Shown here piece by piece: positions 1 to 7,848 of a stretch of 10,736 nucleotides of DNA. The notes beneath the pieces are model-generated. The model did no database searches. It was given only the letters and a program-made list of their open reading frames with translations, and was not told the origin of the DNA. How positions within the stretch are numbered: the stretch's first letter is position 1; every line of letters starts with the position of its first letter. The stretch lies in the NCBI GenBank assembly GCA_003024985.2, contig PXIH01S0000766.1; one strand, given 5' to 3'. This DNA is from Euperipatoides rowelli (taxonomy: Eukaryota; Onychophora; Udeonychophora; Euonychophora; Peripatopsidae). The translations under genes and the position numbers were made by a program.

Positions 1-562
1 AAATATTCTATATTAAATAATCATCACTTTTTACTCCATATATCACCCTTCTTGAAACTGTCAGATTATATTAATTCTTATGTTAATACCTCCATGTAGC
101 CTACTAGATTATTGAGTTATCCAACATTGCATAAACCCCATTGCTATCTAATGCAAACATATCTCTAACATAAAATTGTCTGAAATACTTCATTATTCTG
201 CCTATGGCCTCTGTAACATTTATATTCTAAAAAACTATATCGCATCTGGCTTTCCAAATGGAAAAAAATACTACTACAATAATGTTTAAACACACGCTTA
301 GGTATTTCTTTCAATTTTTTTGGTTTTCAAGCACCCCCAAACATTATATTTATTCTCCCTTATAACTCGTGTTTTTACACAATCCCAAAAATTATGATAT
401 AGATTCTCATCTCCATAGCAGCCAAATACACATCCAATATTATTTTTACAATGTCCAAATCCCTTTTTTTTTCATCCACTTTTTAGTTGACAATATTCCT
501 AATGTATACCTTATAACAAAATTTTGCAAATGAAATATAAAAATAATTTTATGGCTATGCCA
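1..562 (-). pseudogene. LINE copy A, C-terminal segment (zinc-binding motif and tail)
   Basis: This is the 3' part of a decayed LINE, read on the minus strand. From about 558 downwards it encodes KIIFIFHLQNFVIR and then TLGILSTKKWMKKKGFGH, which aligns with QNFIIKHKLGLLPTKRR in copy B at about 8430-8490. A Cys-Cys-His-Cys motif follows at 379-432 (CVFGCYGDENLYHNFWDC). It resembles the zinc-binding region found after the reverse transcriptase in L1/Tx1-like LINEs (zf-RVT type), where it is thought to bind nucleic acid. Further down, IWKARCDIVF (about 233-262) is also typical of the C-terminus of such proteins. After it a readable frame continues to a stop near 112, and the rest to base 1 is probably 3' untranslated region. 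The zinc motif itself is unbroken, but stops and frame changes after it make the copy non-coding. The 3' end lies outside the window. Confidence 0.75.
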
Positions 563-1064
563 CTGGGTGCGAGGGTCCTTGAGCATTTTCAGCTGAGGGC
601 CATAAGACCGACAGTGTGTCTAACTAATTATTATTAATGTTTGGGGAACTGAAATATATATTTTAGGAGAGAAGGGAAAATAATAAAAAAATTTGTAAAC
701 TAAGAAACAAATTTGCCAATGTAAGGAAAACTTTGGATGTACTGTATAAAGGAATGCTCTGAAATGAAGTTGAATAATGGCATATTAAAAATAACAATAA
801 CATGCATGTAAATTCTTGCTTGTTATCGTGTTAAAAATAACTTTAATACGGGCAGACATGTAAGCCTGCAAAGATTTGAAAGAAAATATTATTAACACAG
901 CAAGTTAAATAAATTACTAATGGTTTGTTAGCAATCATCACATCTCCATTTAGTCTGAAACCAACCCATGGCATATACAGTAACTGCATGTTAAATGACT
1001 AAAATGTTCTGCTGCCTTATTTTTTAATTAAAAAATATAGTTTTTTGCAAATTGCCAAATAAAT
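563..1064. mobile_element. Unclassified ~0.5-kb insertion inside LINE copy A
   Basis: The LINE reading on the minus strand stops after NNVDLRFAK near 1065 and resumes with KIIFIFHLQNF near 558. In copy B the matching stretches (NRVNLKMVK and LIVVQRFQNF) are adjacent. About 500 bases are therefore extra in copy A. The segment has no convincing reading frame. Its left 70 bases are clearly richer in G and C than the surroundings (GGGTGCGAGGGTCC, then CAGCTGAGGGCCATAAGACC), while the rest is AT-rich. On the minus strand the left end reads CAGTGGCATAGCCA, which resembles termini of some animal hAT-like elements but points the wrong way for this insertion. I found no clear matching terminal repeat or target-site duplication, so a MITE, a SINE or another fragment all remain possible. 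The exact borders are uncertain by 10-20 bases. Confidence 0.5.
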
Positions 1065-2773
1065 GAAATCTTTTTGCAAATCTTAAATCTACATTATTAC
1101 TTCTGTACATTAAAAATGGTATCTCCTTAGCAACACAATATAACTTATATTTTTTATATTTTAACTTCTCAATATTTTCATTTACATTATTCAATTCCTC
1201 ATATGTCTTCCTCCCATGTTTAAATATAGGCTCATTTATAGTATGTTTTATATCATAAAGTCTTTTAAAATTTTCATGTTCCATTATATATTTTTTAACA
1301 TAATTATACATAATGGACTTATTGGCTGCCATGATGTCAATTAACCCCAATATTCCTTTTTTTTTTGTTGTTGGAAATCTTGTTCTGTACACCCCTACAA
1401 ATTTAGACCCTCTAAACAAGAAATTATGTACAAGTTTACTAAATTTGTTAAAATCACTCTAGAAATATTAACAATGGAAAATAATAGAAAAACCTAGTCA
1501 CTAACATAGTGTAAACTAATCTTACCTTCTCAAACAAACCAAAATTATACAGTTTATATCTACTAATGTCTTTTTCCATCTCTTCTAACTTCCCCTGCAA
1601 AACTATATATTGTAATATATTAGCATAATTTATAGGAATTTTTACACCCCATATATTCCCATGTTCTCCATGTAACTCTCTATACTTCATAATCTTCTTG
1701 TTCTTTAAATCCCACACATAAGACTTTTGAAAATTAATAGTTACTCCTTTAGTAATTCATAAATTTGATCCAACTGCTTCCTCCCTGAAACAAATACAGT
1801 TAGGTCATCTATGTATGACACTATTTTGATGATTGCAATCTTCACAGCAATCCAGATCCCTTTGCTAATCATTTCAATTTTATCTACTAATTCAATTAAG
1901 TAAAGAGCATATTATAGTAGCGATGACATAGGAGATCCTTGTAGAATCCCATTTGGCATTTTATCAAAGTGTAAATGATTCACAAAAGCAACAGTCTTAT
2001 TTCTCAATATATTAATCAATAGTCTGGTAGTTTAATATCTCCGATGTACTTAAAATTAAGAAGTGAGATATTTGATATTCACATTGTTGAAGGCTCCCTC
2101 CATATCCACTCGAATTACATATAACTCCTCCCTTTTTTTTTTACAATAATTAGAAAATATCAAATGTAATATTAACAAGGCTTGTCCAATCGTTCTTCCC
2201 TTAATACCATATATTGTTAAAGATAAGCATCTTTCCACTATTGGTGAAATTATTTATAATATGATCTCCAAATACTTGAAATCGCAGTTTGAAATGCAAT
2301 CGGATGAGATTTGTCAACTTCAATTACTGATTCTGCAAATATATATTTCTTCGGTATAATTTTTAAAAACGAATTAAAAACATTACCATATACTTCACCA
2401 GTTATTTTTCCATTTAGTAACAAATTGCAAAATCCAATAAAACAGTCATAATGTGTACATTCAATGACCTATATAATCCATACCCAATTCCATCTGGTCC
2501 AGGATCTGATTGAACATTGGCAACCTTTAATACATCTTCAAATTCATTCTTATTAAAAGACAGATCAAGTATGTCTTGTCCTTCTTTTTTTATTACACCT
2601 TTATTTTTTGACTTATAGTACTTATACACCATCTCCAACTTGAAACTTCTTATATTGATCAACATCACCATTATTTTGAAATCTTACGTTATTATCTTTT
2701 ATAAACTTCTCTTCTATTATCTTAACTATATTTATGTTAGTGGTATAAATTACGTCTTCAGAAACTATACTAT
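1065..2773 (-). pseudogene. LINE copy A, reverse transcriptase segment
   Basis: Central part of the LINE polyprotein, which in life copies the element's RNA into DNA at a nicked target. Reading down the minus strand the blocks appear in the usual order. They are: a pre-RT linker (SEDVIYTTNINIVKII, near 2755); DPGPDGIG at 2483-2506, the entry to the RT domain; GRTIGQA at 2179-2199; motif A with the first catalytic Asp in RVDMEGAFNNVN (Asp codon 2104-2106); LQGSP at 1930-1944; and the catalytic YIDD at 1804-1815. A thumb-like block (YKLYNFGLFEKV, about 1530-1570) and a post-RT block (GLIDIMAANKSIMYNYVKKY, about 1280-1345) follow. The family looks L1/Tx1-like; the clade is an inference. The motifs lie in different frames with several stops (one shortly after LQGSP), so no complete RT remains. 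The right end is cut by the DNA transposon. Confidence 0.85.
2771..2773. other. Candidate 3-bp target-site duplication (left)
   Basis: TAT directly precedes TAGTGGGG. The same three bases follow the inverted end at 7381-7383. The surroundings are AT-rich, so three matching bases alone are weak evidence; the position is supported by the LINE reading breaking here. Confidence 0.45.
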
Positions 2774-4645
2774 TAGTGGGGTTTTAAAGCGAGACAAAGT
2801 GGCTGAATATTTCACTTCTGGCAGAGAACATGCTCTTTGGGGGCTTATACTACATCCACTCCTGAATGTAAAAAGCCCGAGAACCCAAGTTTTGAAGGTG
2901 CCATTGGCCTGTAATGATGTCATCAAAATGGCAGTCACGATTAAAATTTTATTTTTGAACCTCCACTACTTTTTACAGTTATTTTTCCTCTCTAGCCGCT
3001 TATTTTCAGACAAGTTTGAGTTGAACATTCTATTGTGATAATATGAAATTGAAAATGTCCAATTNCTCATATATGGATAAAAATGGTGGCCAATTTGGCT
3101 GCCAAAAGTAAAAAAAAGAAAAGAAAAACACCTTTCAATTATATGGTCATATTTGGTTACAAATAATATGTTTGTTTTTTTTTTTGTATAGAATTCAGTG
3201 GTGGTACCAAAAATAGTGCCAGATAATTCCAGAAATAACAATAACCTTTTTGATAAATGGTATATTTTATTTTACACCTATCATACAAAATTAGAAATTA
3301 CTGCTGAACAATGAATTACAGCTAATAATTTTGATAATTAGGTTGTGAATTAAATTTGTTCTAAGTTTCAACAAAATATACTGCTAGGTTTAACAGATTA
3401 ATCCTAACACTTCATTCTATAACTGGGTAATGTGAGCATATCCTTTATTAAATATCATTTCATGAACAATACCCATACATGAGAATAACTGGGTACCCAA
3501 TGTCCATTTATTATGCATTTGCATAAAAAGCACTGTTTTTTTTTCAGTCACATGTCATCAGTTTTCCACAGCTTTTTGTGACATCTGAAATGTTGACCAC
3601 AGTGGCAGATATCCTTCATCATATTTTTTTCATCCACAAGGGTCTGGTGATGGAAGTTGAGTCTTTTTCTAGACAATGCCTCCATATAAGAGCTTGTATA
3701 GTAGCTCACCTCACATGCTGACATAGTGCATTACCATTGGGAGGTATGTGCTCTATGGCCCTGTACTTCTTGATAAACAGAAAATGTCTACAGTCATTGA
3801 CACTGTTGAAGTGTGATGTTATATCATATAGAAAAACAACAAATCTTTGAACTTTATGCATAAATGACTAATCATCTGGAGACTTTTTGTCAACAACTGT
3901 TTAAAATTATTGTTGATACTAGGGAAGGTCATCCATACTTTCCAAAGTCCTTTCTTACCTATACCACAGAATGCAAAAACAGTAGCCTATCACATCTTGT
4001 GGTGGATGAAAGATTGGCAGATTTCTACAGATTTCTGGTGACAGTTGAGAACACAGATCATGAACAGCAATCAATCTTTGGTGTTTTCTAATACCAAACT
4101 TGATCCAAAGTTCTTGAATATTTCCTATTTCTTAAAAACAGATACTGCCATGACAACAACATCTGAATGCACAGTACGCATGCTGATGGAGTCCATGACC
4201 ACTATCAGCTGAAAGGTTCACATGAAGAAGGCAGCCATCTGCTTCTTCATGCCATGAGGTCACATCTAACTCTGCTCCAGCTGAAATAACTTTGTCATCA
4301 AGTGTGCACACAATCATCTTTCCTCTGTACTGTTCACCCATAAGATGTGTTGCCAAGAAGTGAAATAGATGTTCTTTGTTCTCATCAACTCGTAGGAATT
4401 CATTGTAATTCCTTGGGATTGTTGAGGATGGTGTCACTAGTATCTGATTTACTGTTCTGCTTGACTGGCTTGTGTCACCTTCTGGGATGATTGACTATAT
4501 CTATTGAACACCACATCAATTTGTATCTAATTTTCTTTCATGGAGTTAATAAGTGCAATATTGCTGCACCATCCAGTACAGATGTTGTAATTTTTTTGTT
4601 ACTGTACTTATGTTTATGTTTCTATTGGTTTTTTTCAAGTAATTT
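2774..4645 (+). repeat. Left arm of the long inverted repeat
   Basis: The plus strand of this arm matches the reverse complement of about 5480-7380 over its whole length. Examples are CACTTCTGGCAGAGAA near the outer end, GAATTCAGTGGTGGTACC at about 3192, CCACAGTGGCAGATATCCTT at about 3598, and TGGAGTTAATAAGTGCA at about 4541. The two arms have diverged by substitutions and small indels. Compared with the right arm, the left lacks about 70 bases near 4530 (a stretch that is readable coding sequence on the right) and 12 bases in frame near 4253. The homology fades at about 4645, where the unique centre begins. The outer 680 bases hold no gene. Confidence 0.85.
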
Positions 4646-5480
4646 TCTTAACAGTGTACAATATCAGCCTTGTTGCTTGACTTTCTCAATCGTCCAACTT
4701 CAGATATGGAAGGTGAAAAAGTTTTCATGGGAGAAAAATTTTTAGACATCTGTTTCTCTGTTTTGTAGAATAGACTAAATCTCTTCACAATTCATTTATT
4801 TTTGTCTTTGTATTTGTTCTAACCTTTATTGGAGCATTGAATATCTCAACATTATTTCTTCAAATAATATCAGGAATAAAATGTTCAGAACTGTTTAGGT
4901 GATGTTCAATGTATTATTGGCACTGTTTTAATACATCTGAGTATGCTTTTCCAACCTTAAGAACAGCTTCTGATCTCTCAACTTTCTACTGACAATGGAA
5001 ACTAGTTGAATGTTTTAAAAGTAATTCCTTCATCAGTTACAAAACTTAACACCCACCTAACATGAATCCTAAATCTGTTTTAAAATGCTTGTGAGTCTTC
5101 ATGATGTAAGTTTTCTATTTTATCCTGTGAACCAATGGAGCAAACATCCTCAAACTCTGTAATAATCCTAGAAATATCCGGACCTGATATCTTCAATTTA
5201 AGAAGAGCAGTTTCATTGCATGGATTCTTAATGCTCCACCATCACATTTAATCTTTTTATTGTTTTGTTTATGAAACTGTCATTAGAAATATCAGAAAAT
5301 GCAGATGTGGTTCTATTGCTTATGAATTTTCCTTGTAGAAAATCTGCATATACATCAGGATATCTGCCAGGTGGTTTTTCCAGATCAAACACAAACACTG
5401 GCAACCAGCGTGAATAATGCACGGCATCCAAAGCAAATGTCCAAGGACATATCCTGTTGAGAGTAACAACAAACAATTTG
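3455..5480 (-). pseudogene. Transposase pseudogene, left/central copy (XPG/PIN-like nuclease type)
   Basis: Decayed transposase read on the minus strand from the unique centre into the left arm. Blocks in order: FALDAVHYSRWLPV (about 5401-5440) with YPDVYADFLQGKF; ISGPDISRIITEFEDV (about 5155-5200); HHEDSQAF (about 5085-5107); SPSISEVGRLR (about 4686-4715); LDGAAILHLL; PRNYNEFLRVDENKEHLFHF (about 4355-4416); WHEEAD (HEEAD at 4237-4251); RTVHSDVVVMAVS (4140-4178, shifted by one frame); IKFGIRKHQRLIAVHD; and QRFVVFLYDITSH. The reading ends near 3455. I recognise these blocks as a multi-copy transposase family common in invertebrates. The HEEAD and HSDVVV blocks resemble the metal-binding acids of XPG/FEN/PIN nucleases, with His where the right copy has Asp. 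Many stops and frameshifts break it. The true N-terminus is absent: beyond 5480 the sequence turns into the inverted right arm. Confidence 0.75.
4646..5480. other. Unique centre (loop) of the palindromic transposon
   Basis: About 0.83 kb between the two inverted arms with no second copy in the window. It holds the upstream half of the surviving transposase reading on the minus strand (ALDAVHYSRWLPV through SPSISEVGRLR). If the arms paired in single-stranded DNA or RNA, this would be the loop. The edges are uncertain by about 10-20 bases because the arms have diverged. Confidence 0.7.
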
Positions 5481-5499
5481 AAACCACTAGAAACACAAC

Positions 5500-6711
5500 A
5501 TAATAACAAAACATTACAACAGCTATACAAAATGGTGCAATAATAGTGCACTTATTAACTCCAATGAAAGAAAAAACATTTCTGAACTACTATAACAAAA
5601 TCTTCAAGCCATACATTTATAGGTTATTGCATAACTTTATACAAATTGACCCGGGGATTGATAGATATAGTCATTCATCCCTGAAGGCTGGCACTTTCCA
5701 GTAAAGAGGAACAGGAAGTCAGATACTAGTGATGCCTCCACAACATCACCAAGGAAGTACAATGAATTCCTATAAGTAGATGAGAACAAAGAACATCTAT
5801 TGCACTTCTTGGCACACATCTTATGGTGAACAGCATAAAGAAAAGATGATTGTGTGCACATTTGATGACAAAATTATTTTAGCCAGAGCAGAGTTAGATG
5901 TAACCAGTATTTTACCTTCATGGCATGAAGAAGCAGATAGAAGAAGCAGATGGCTGCCTTCTTCGTGTGAAGCATGCATTTGATAATAGTCATGACTGCA
6001 ACAGTAGTATGCATATTGTGGATTCAGATGTTGTTTAATCAGTATCTGTTTTTTTGAAATAGAAAATATTCAAGAACTTTTGATTGATTTTGGTATCGGG
6101 AAACATCAAAGAATGATTGCTGTTCATGATATGCTTTCTCAACTGTCACCTAAAATCTGTAGAAATCTGCCAATCCTTTCTTTCAATCACATGATGTGAT
6201 ACTGTTTCTGCATTGAGTGGTTTAGGTAAGAAAGGAGCTTGGAAAGTATGAATGGGCCTTCCTAGTTTCAACAGTGCTTTTGAAAAGTTGTTGACAAACA
6301 AGTCTTCAGATGATGAGTCTCTTAAGCACAGAGTCCAAAGATTTGTTGTTCTTCTATACGTGATAACATCACACTTAACAGTGTCAATGACTAGCCATTT
6401 TCTGTTCACCAAAAATAATAGGGCCATGGAGCACAAACCACCCACTGGTAATACACTTCTTCAGCATGTGAGGCGAGCTACTCTACAAGCTCTAATGTGG
6501 AGGCATTCTCTAAAATAAAACTTCAAACCTCCATCACTAGACACTTGTGGATGGAAAAAATCTGATGAAGGATATCTGCCACTGTGGTCAACCATTCCAA
6601 ATGTCACAAAAACTGATCATATGTGACTGCAATAAACAGTGCTCTTCATGCAAATGCTAAAGAAATGGACTATGTGTACCCAGTTATGCTCATATTAGGG
6701 TATTAAAATGA
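5500..6711 (+). pseudogene. Transposase pseudogene, right copy (C-terminal part only)
   Basis: Second copy of the C-terminal half of the transposase, on the plus strand. An uninterrupted stretch from 5528 to a stop at 5702 encodes NGAIIVHLLTP, then KTFLNYYNKIFKPYI, then IDRYSHSSLKAG. After a frame change come SPRKYNEFL, a stop, and VDENKEHLLHFLA. HEEAD is at 5924-5938, VDSDVV at about 6018-6035 followed by a stop, and FGIGKHQRMIAVHDM at about 6085-6130. At 6192-6251 CDTVSALSGLGKKGAWKV has TGA on each side, where the family, as I recall it, has Gly before and Trp after. QRFVVLLYVITSH follows at about 6330-6370. A Cys-rich tail CDCNKQCSSCKC (6622-6657) has an internal stop, and the frame ends at 6709-6711. 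The acidic pair DSD is kept here, unlike HSD in the left copy. The part before NGAIIVHLL is not present in this copy. Confidence 0.75.
5927..5951 (+). repeat. 13-base tandem duplication in the nuclease motif
   Basis: GAAGAAGCAGAT occurs at 5927-5938 and again at 5940-5951, a period of 13. The left arm has a single copy. It repeats the EEAD codons and shifts the downstream frame, turning the reading into HEEADRRSRW. Confidence 0.85.
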
Positions 6712-6839
6712 GATTTAATAAAGGATACAATTACATTTACAAGTGAAAGAATGAAGTGTTAGGACTAATTTGGTAAACCTAGCCATTTATTTTGGAGAAA
6801 CTTAGTTAATTCACAATCTATTTATCAAAAAAAAAAATT

Positions 6840-6885
6840 AGCTGTAATTCCTTGTTAGCTGTAATTCATTTTTCAGCTGTAATTC
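6840..6885 (+). repeat. Three spaced copies of AGCTGTAATTC
   Basis: The 11-mer occurs at 6840-6850, 6857-6867 and 6875-6885, with spacings of 17 and 18 bases. The mirrored place in the left arm (about 3300-3335) holds roughly two, one of them diverged. It lies in the non-coding outer part of the arm, so an internal subterminal repeat is possible; no function is shown. Confidence 0.6.
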
Positions 6886-7380
6886 CTAATTGTGGATGTT
6901 AGTGTGTAAAATAAAATATACTATTTATAAAAAAGATTGTTGTTATTTATGGAATTATCTGGCACTATTTCGGTACCACCACTGAATTCTATATAAAAAA
7001 AACCATATTTTTTGTAACCAAATATGACCGTTTAGCTGAAAGGCTAATTTTTCAACTTTTGACAACCAAATTGGTCACCTATTTATTCATATATGAGAAA
7101 TTTGGATCTTTTCAATTTCATATTATAACAATAGAGTGTTCAACTCAAACTTGTGTGAAAATAAGCTGCTAGACAGGAAAATAACTGTAAAAAGTAGTGG
7201 GGGTTCAAAAATAGAATTTTAAGCGTGACTACCATTTTGATGATATCATTAAAGACCAAAGACAGCTTCAAAACTTGGGATCTTGGCCTTTTTATATTAA
7301 AGAGTGGATGTAGCATAAGCCCCCTAAAGGGCATCTTCTCTGCCAGAAGTGATTTTTTTTTTTGCTTTCCAGCCCCACTA

Positions 7381-7383
7381 TAT
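7381..7383. other. Candidate 3-bp target-site duplication (right)
   Basis: TAT directly after CCCCACTA, matching 2771-2773 on the other side of the transposon. Confidence 0.45.
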
Positions 7384-7820
7384 GTACATTTGACTTTTTT
7401 TTTTTTTCCATTTTTTAATATTGAAATTAAAGACCACTTAGGAGATGACGCTGTGACCAGAATATCGTCTGATACTTTTCTAAGCATATTTTTTTGCTGG
7501 ACAATTAGCAAATATTCTAATCTCAAATTACAAATCATATATCTCACAAGAATCCTGTGCATAATCATAAACATTCTTATTTATCAATTTGTTTACTTCT
7601 TCAATTTCTCTTTCTATTGCTTTTTTTTTTATTTATATTAATAGACACTCCCATCTTATATATAACTTTCTTTATCAGCTGCCATTTAATTAATGAATCA
7701 AAATTGTTATTCCAAATTATTTCTATTATTGCTTTATCAGTATCAATCTCTGTTACAATATCAGGAGTCCATATAGGTATCATTCCCATTCTGTTATAAC
7801 TCTCATTATTAACCATTATA
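7381..7820 (-). pseudogene. LINE copy A, pre-RT linker segment
   Basis: The upstream end of LINE copy A. On the minus strand it reads WTPDIVTEIDTDKAIIEIIW, then WQLIKKVIYKMGVSININKK, a Lys/Arg-rich stretch, then LRLEYLLIVQQK and SPKWSLISILKNGKKKKVKC. This resembles the linker between the endonuclease and reverse transcriptase in L1/Tx1-like LINEs. It aligns with copy B (YRLEYLLKVQ and LPKWKLISMLKKGKRKA, about 10280-10390). It continues across the DNA transposon at 2770. A reading frame running on past 7381 into the transposon arm is a chance fusion. The endonuclease domain is absent: the segment stops beside the tail of copy B at about 7820, so A is either 5'-truncated here or was split by B. 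Confidence 0.75.
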
Positions 7821-7848
7821 TTTTTATTTATTTATTTATTATTTTATT
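7821..7848 (-). repeat. (TAAA)n tail of LINE copy B
   Basis: The plus strand reads TTTTTATTTATTTATTTATT; on the minus strand this is a TAAA/AATA repeat that closes copy B. Short A-rich microsatellite tails mark the 3' ends of many LINEs. Its position fixes the border between copy B and copy A. Confidence 0.7.

Larger units (their letters stand above)
2774..7380. mobile_element. Palindromic (inverted-duplication) DNA transposon, Academ-like
   Basis: A 4607-base element inserted into LINE copy A. It begins TAGTGGGG, ends CCCCACTA, and has TAT on both outer sides. The LINE reading ends at 7381 (KKKVKCTY) and resumes at 2770 (SEDVIYTTN). Those two pieces are next to each other in copy B, which fixes both borders. 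The structure is left arm (2774 to about 4645), unique centre (about 4646-5480) and right arm (about 5480-7380) in inverted orientation. Both outer ends are copies of the transposase 3' end, so the normal 5' terminus is missing and replaced by a second 3' half. The outer ~680 bases of each arm are non-coding. The transposase has an XPG/PIN-like acidic pattern, and the short target duplication fits what I recall of Academ elements. The superfamily is tentative; the inverted structure is directly visible. One N occurs at 3065. Confidence 0.8.
5480..7380 (-). repeat. Right arm of the long inverted repeat
   Basis: Reverse-complement partner of the left arm, with the same blocks in mirrored order out to the terminal CCCCACTA. 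It keeps about 70 bases of coding sequence near 5580-5650 and 12 bases near 5910 that the left arm has lost. On the other hand it has gained a 13-base tandem duplication at 5927-5951 and an extra copy of a short AGCTGTAATTC repeat near 6840-6885. The outer stretch (6712-7380) has no gene; it contains long T runs near the tip that differ from the left arm. Confidence 0.85.

Noticed and set aside
545-565. CAGTGGCATAGCCA on the minus strand as a hAT-type terminal repeat
   Set aside because: In that reading the element would extend left into recognisable LINE sequence, and no partner end was found in the window.
2640-3038. A 132-codon plus-strand reading frame
   Set aside because: It crosses the left transposon border, is antisense to the LINE, and shows no protein-like pattern beyond AT-rich hydrophobic codons.
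4491-4745. An 84-codon plus-strand frame containing STDVVIF
   Set aside because: It resembles the DTDVVV nuclease motif by chance but runs antisense to the transposase blocks LDGAAILHLL and SPSISEVGRLR.
7140-7574. A 144-codon minus-strand reading frame
   Set aside because: It crosses the transposon border at 7380: its first part is LINE linker and the rest is non-coding transposon arm. A chance fusion, not a gene.
7225-7799. Overlapping plus-strand frames rich in Phe, Leu and Ile that look like membrane proteins
   Set aside because: They are antisense to the LINE linker and to T-rich transposon sequence; the hydrophobicity comes from base composition.
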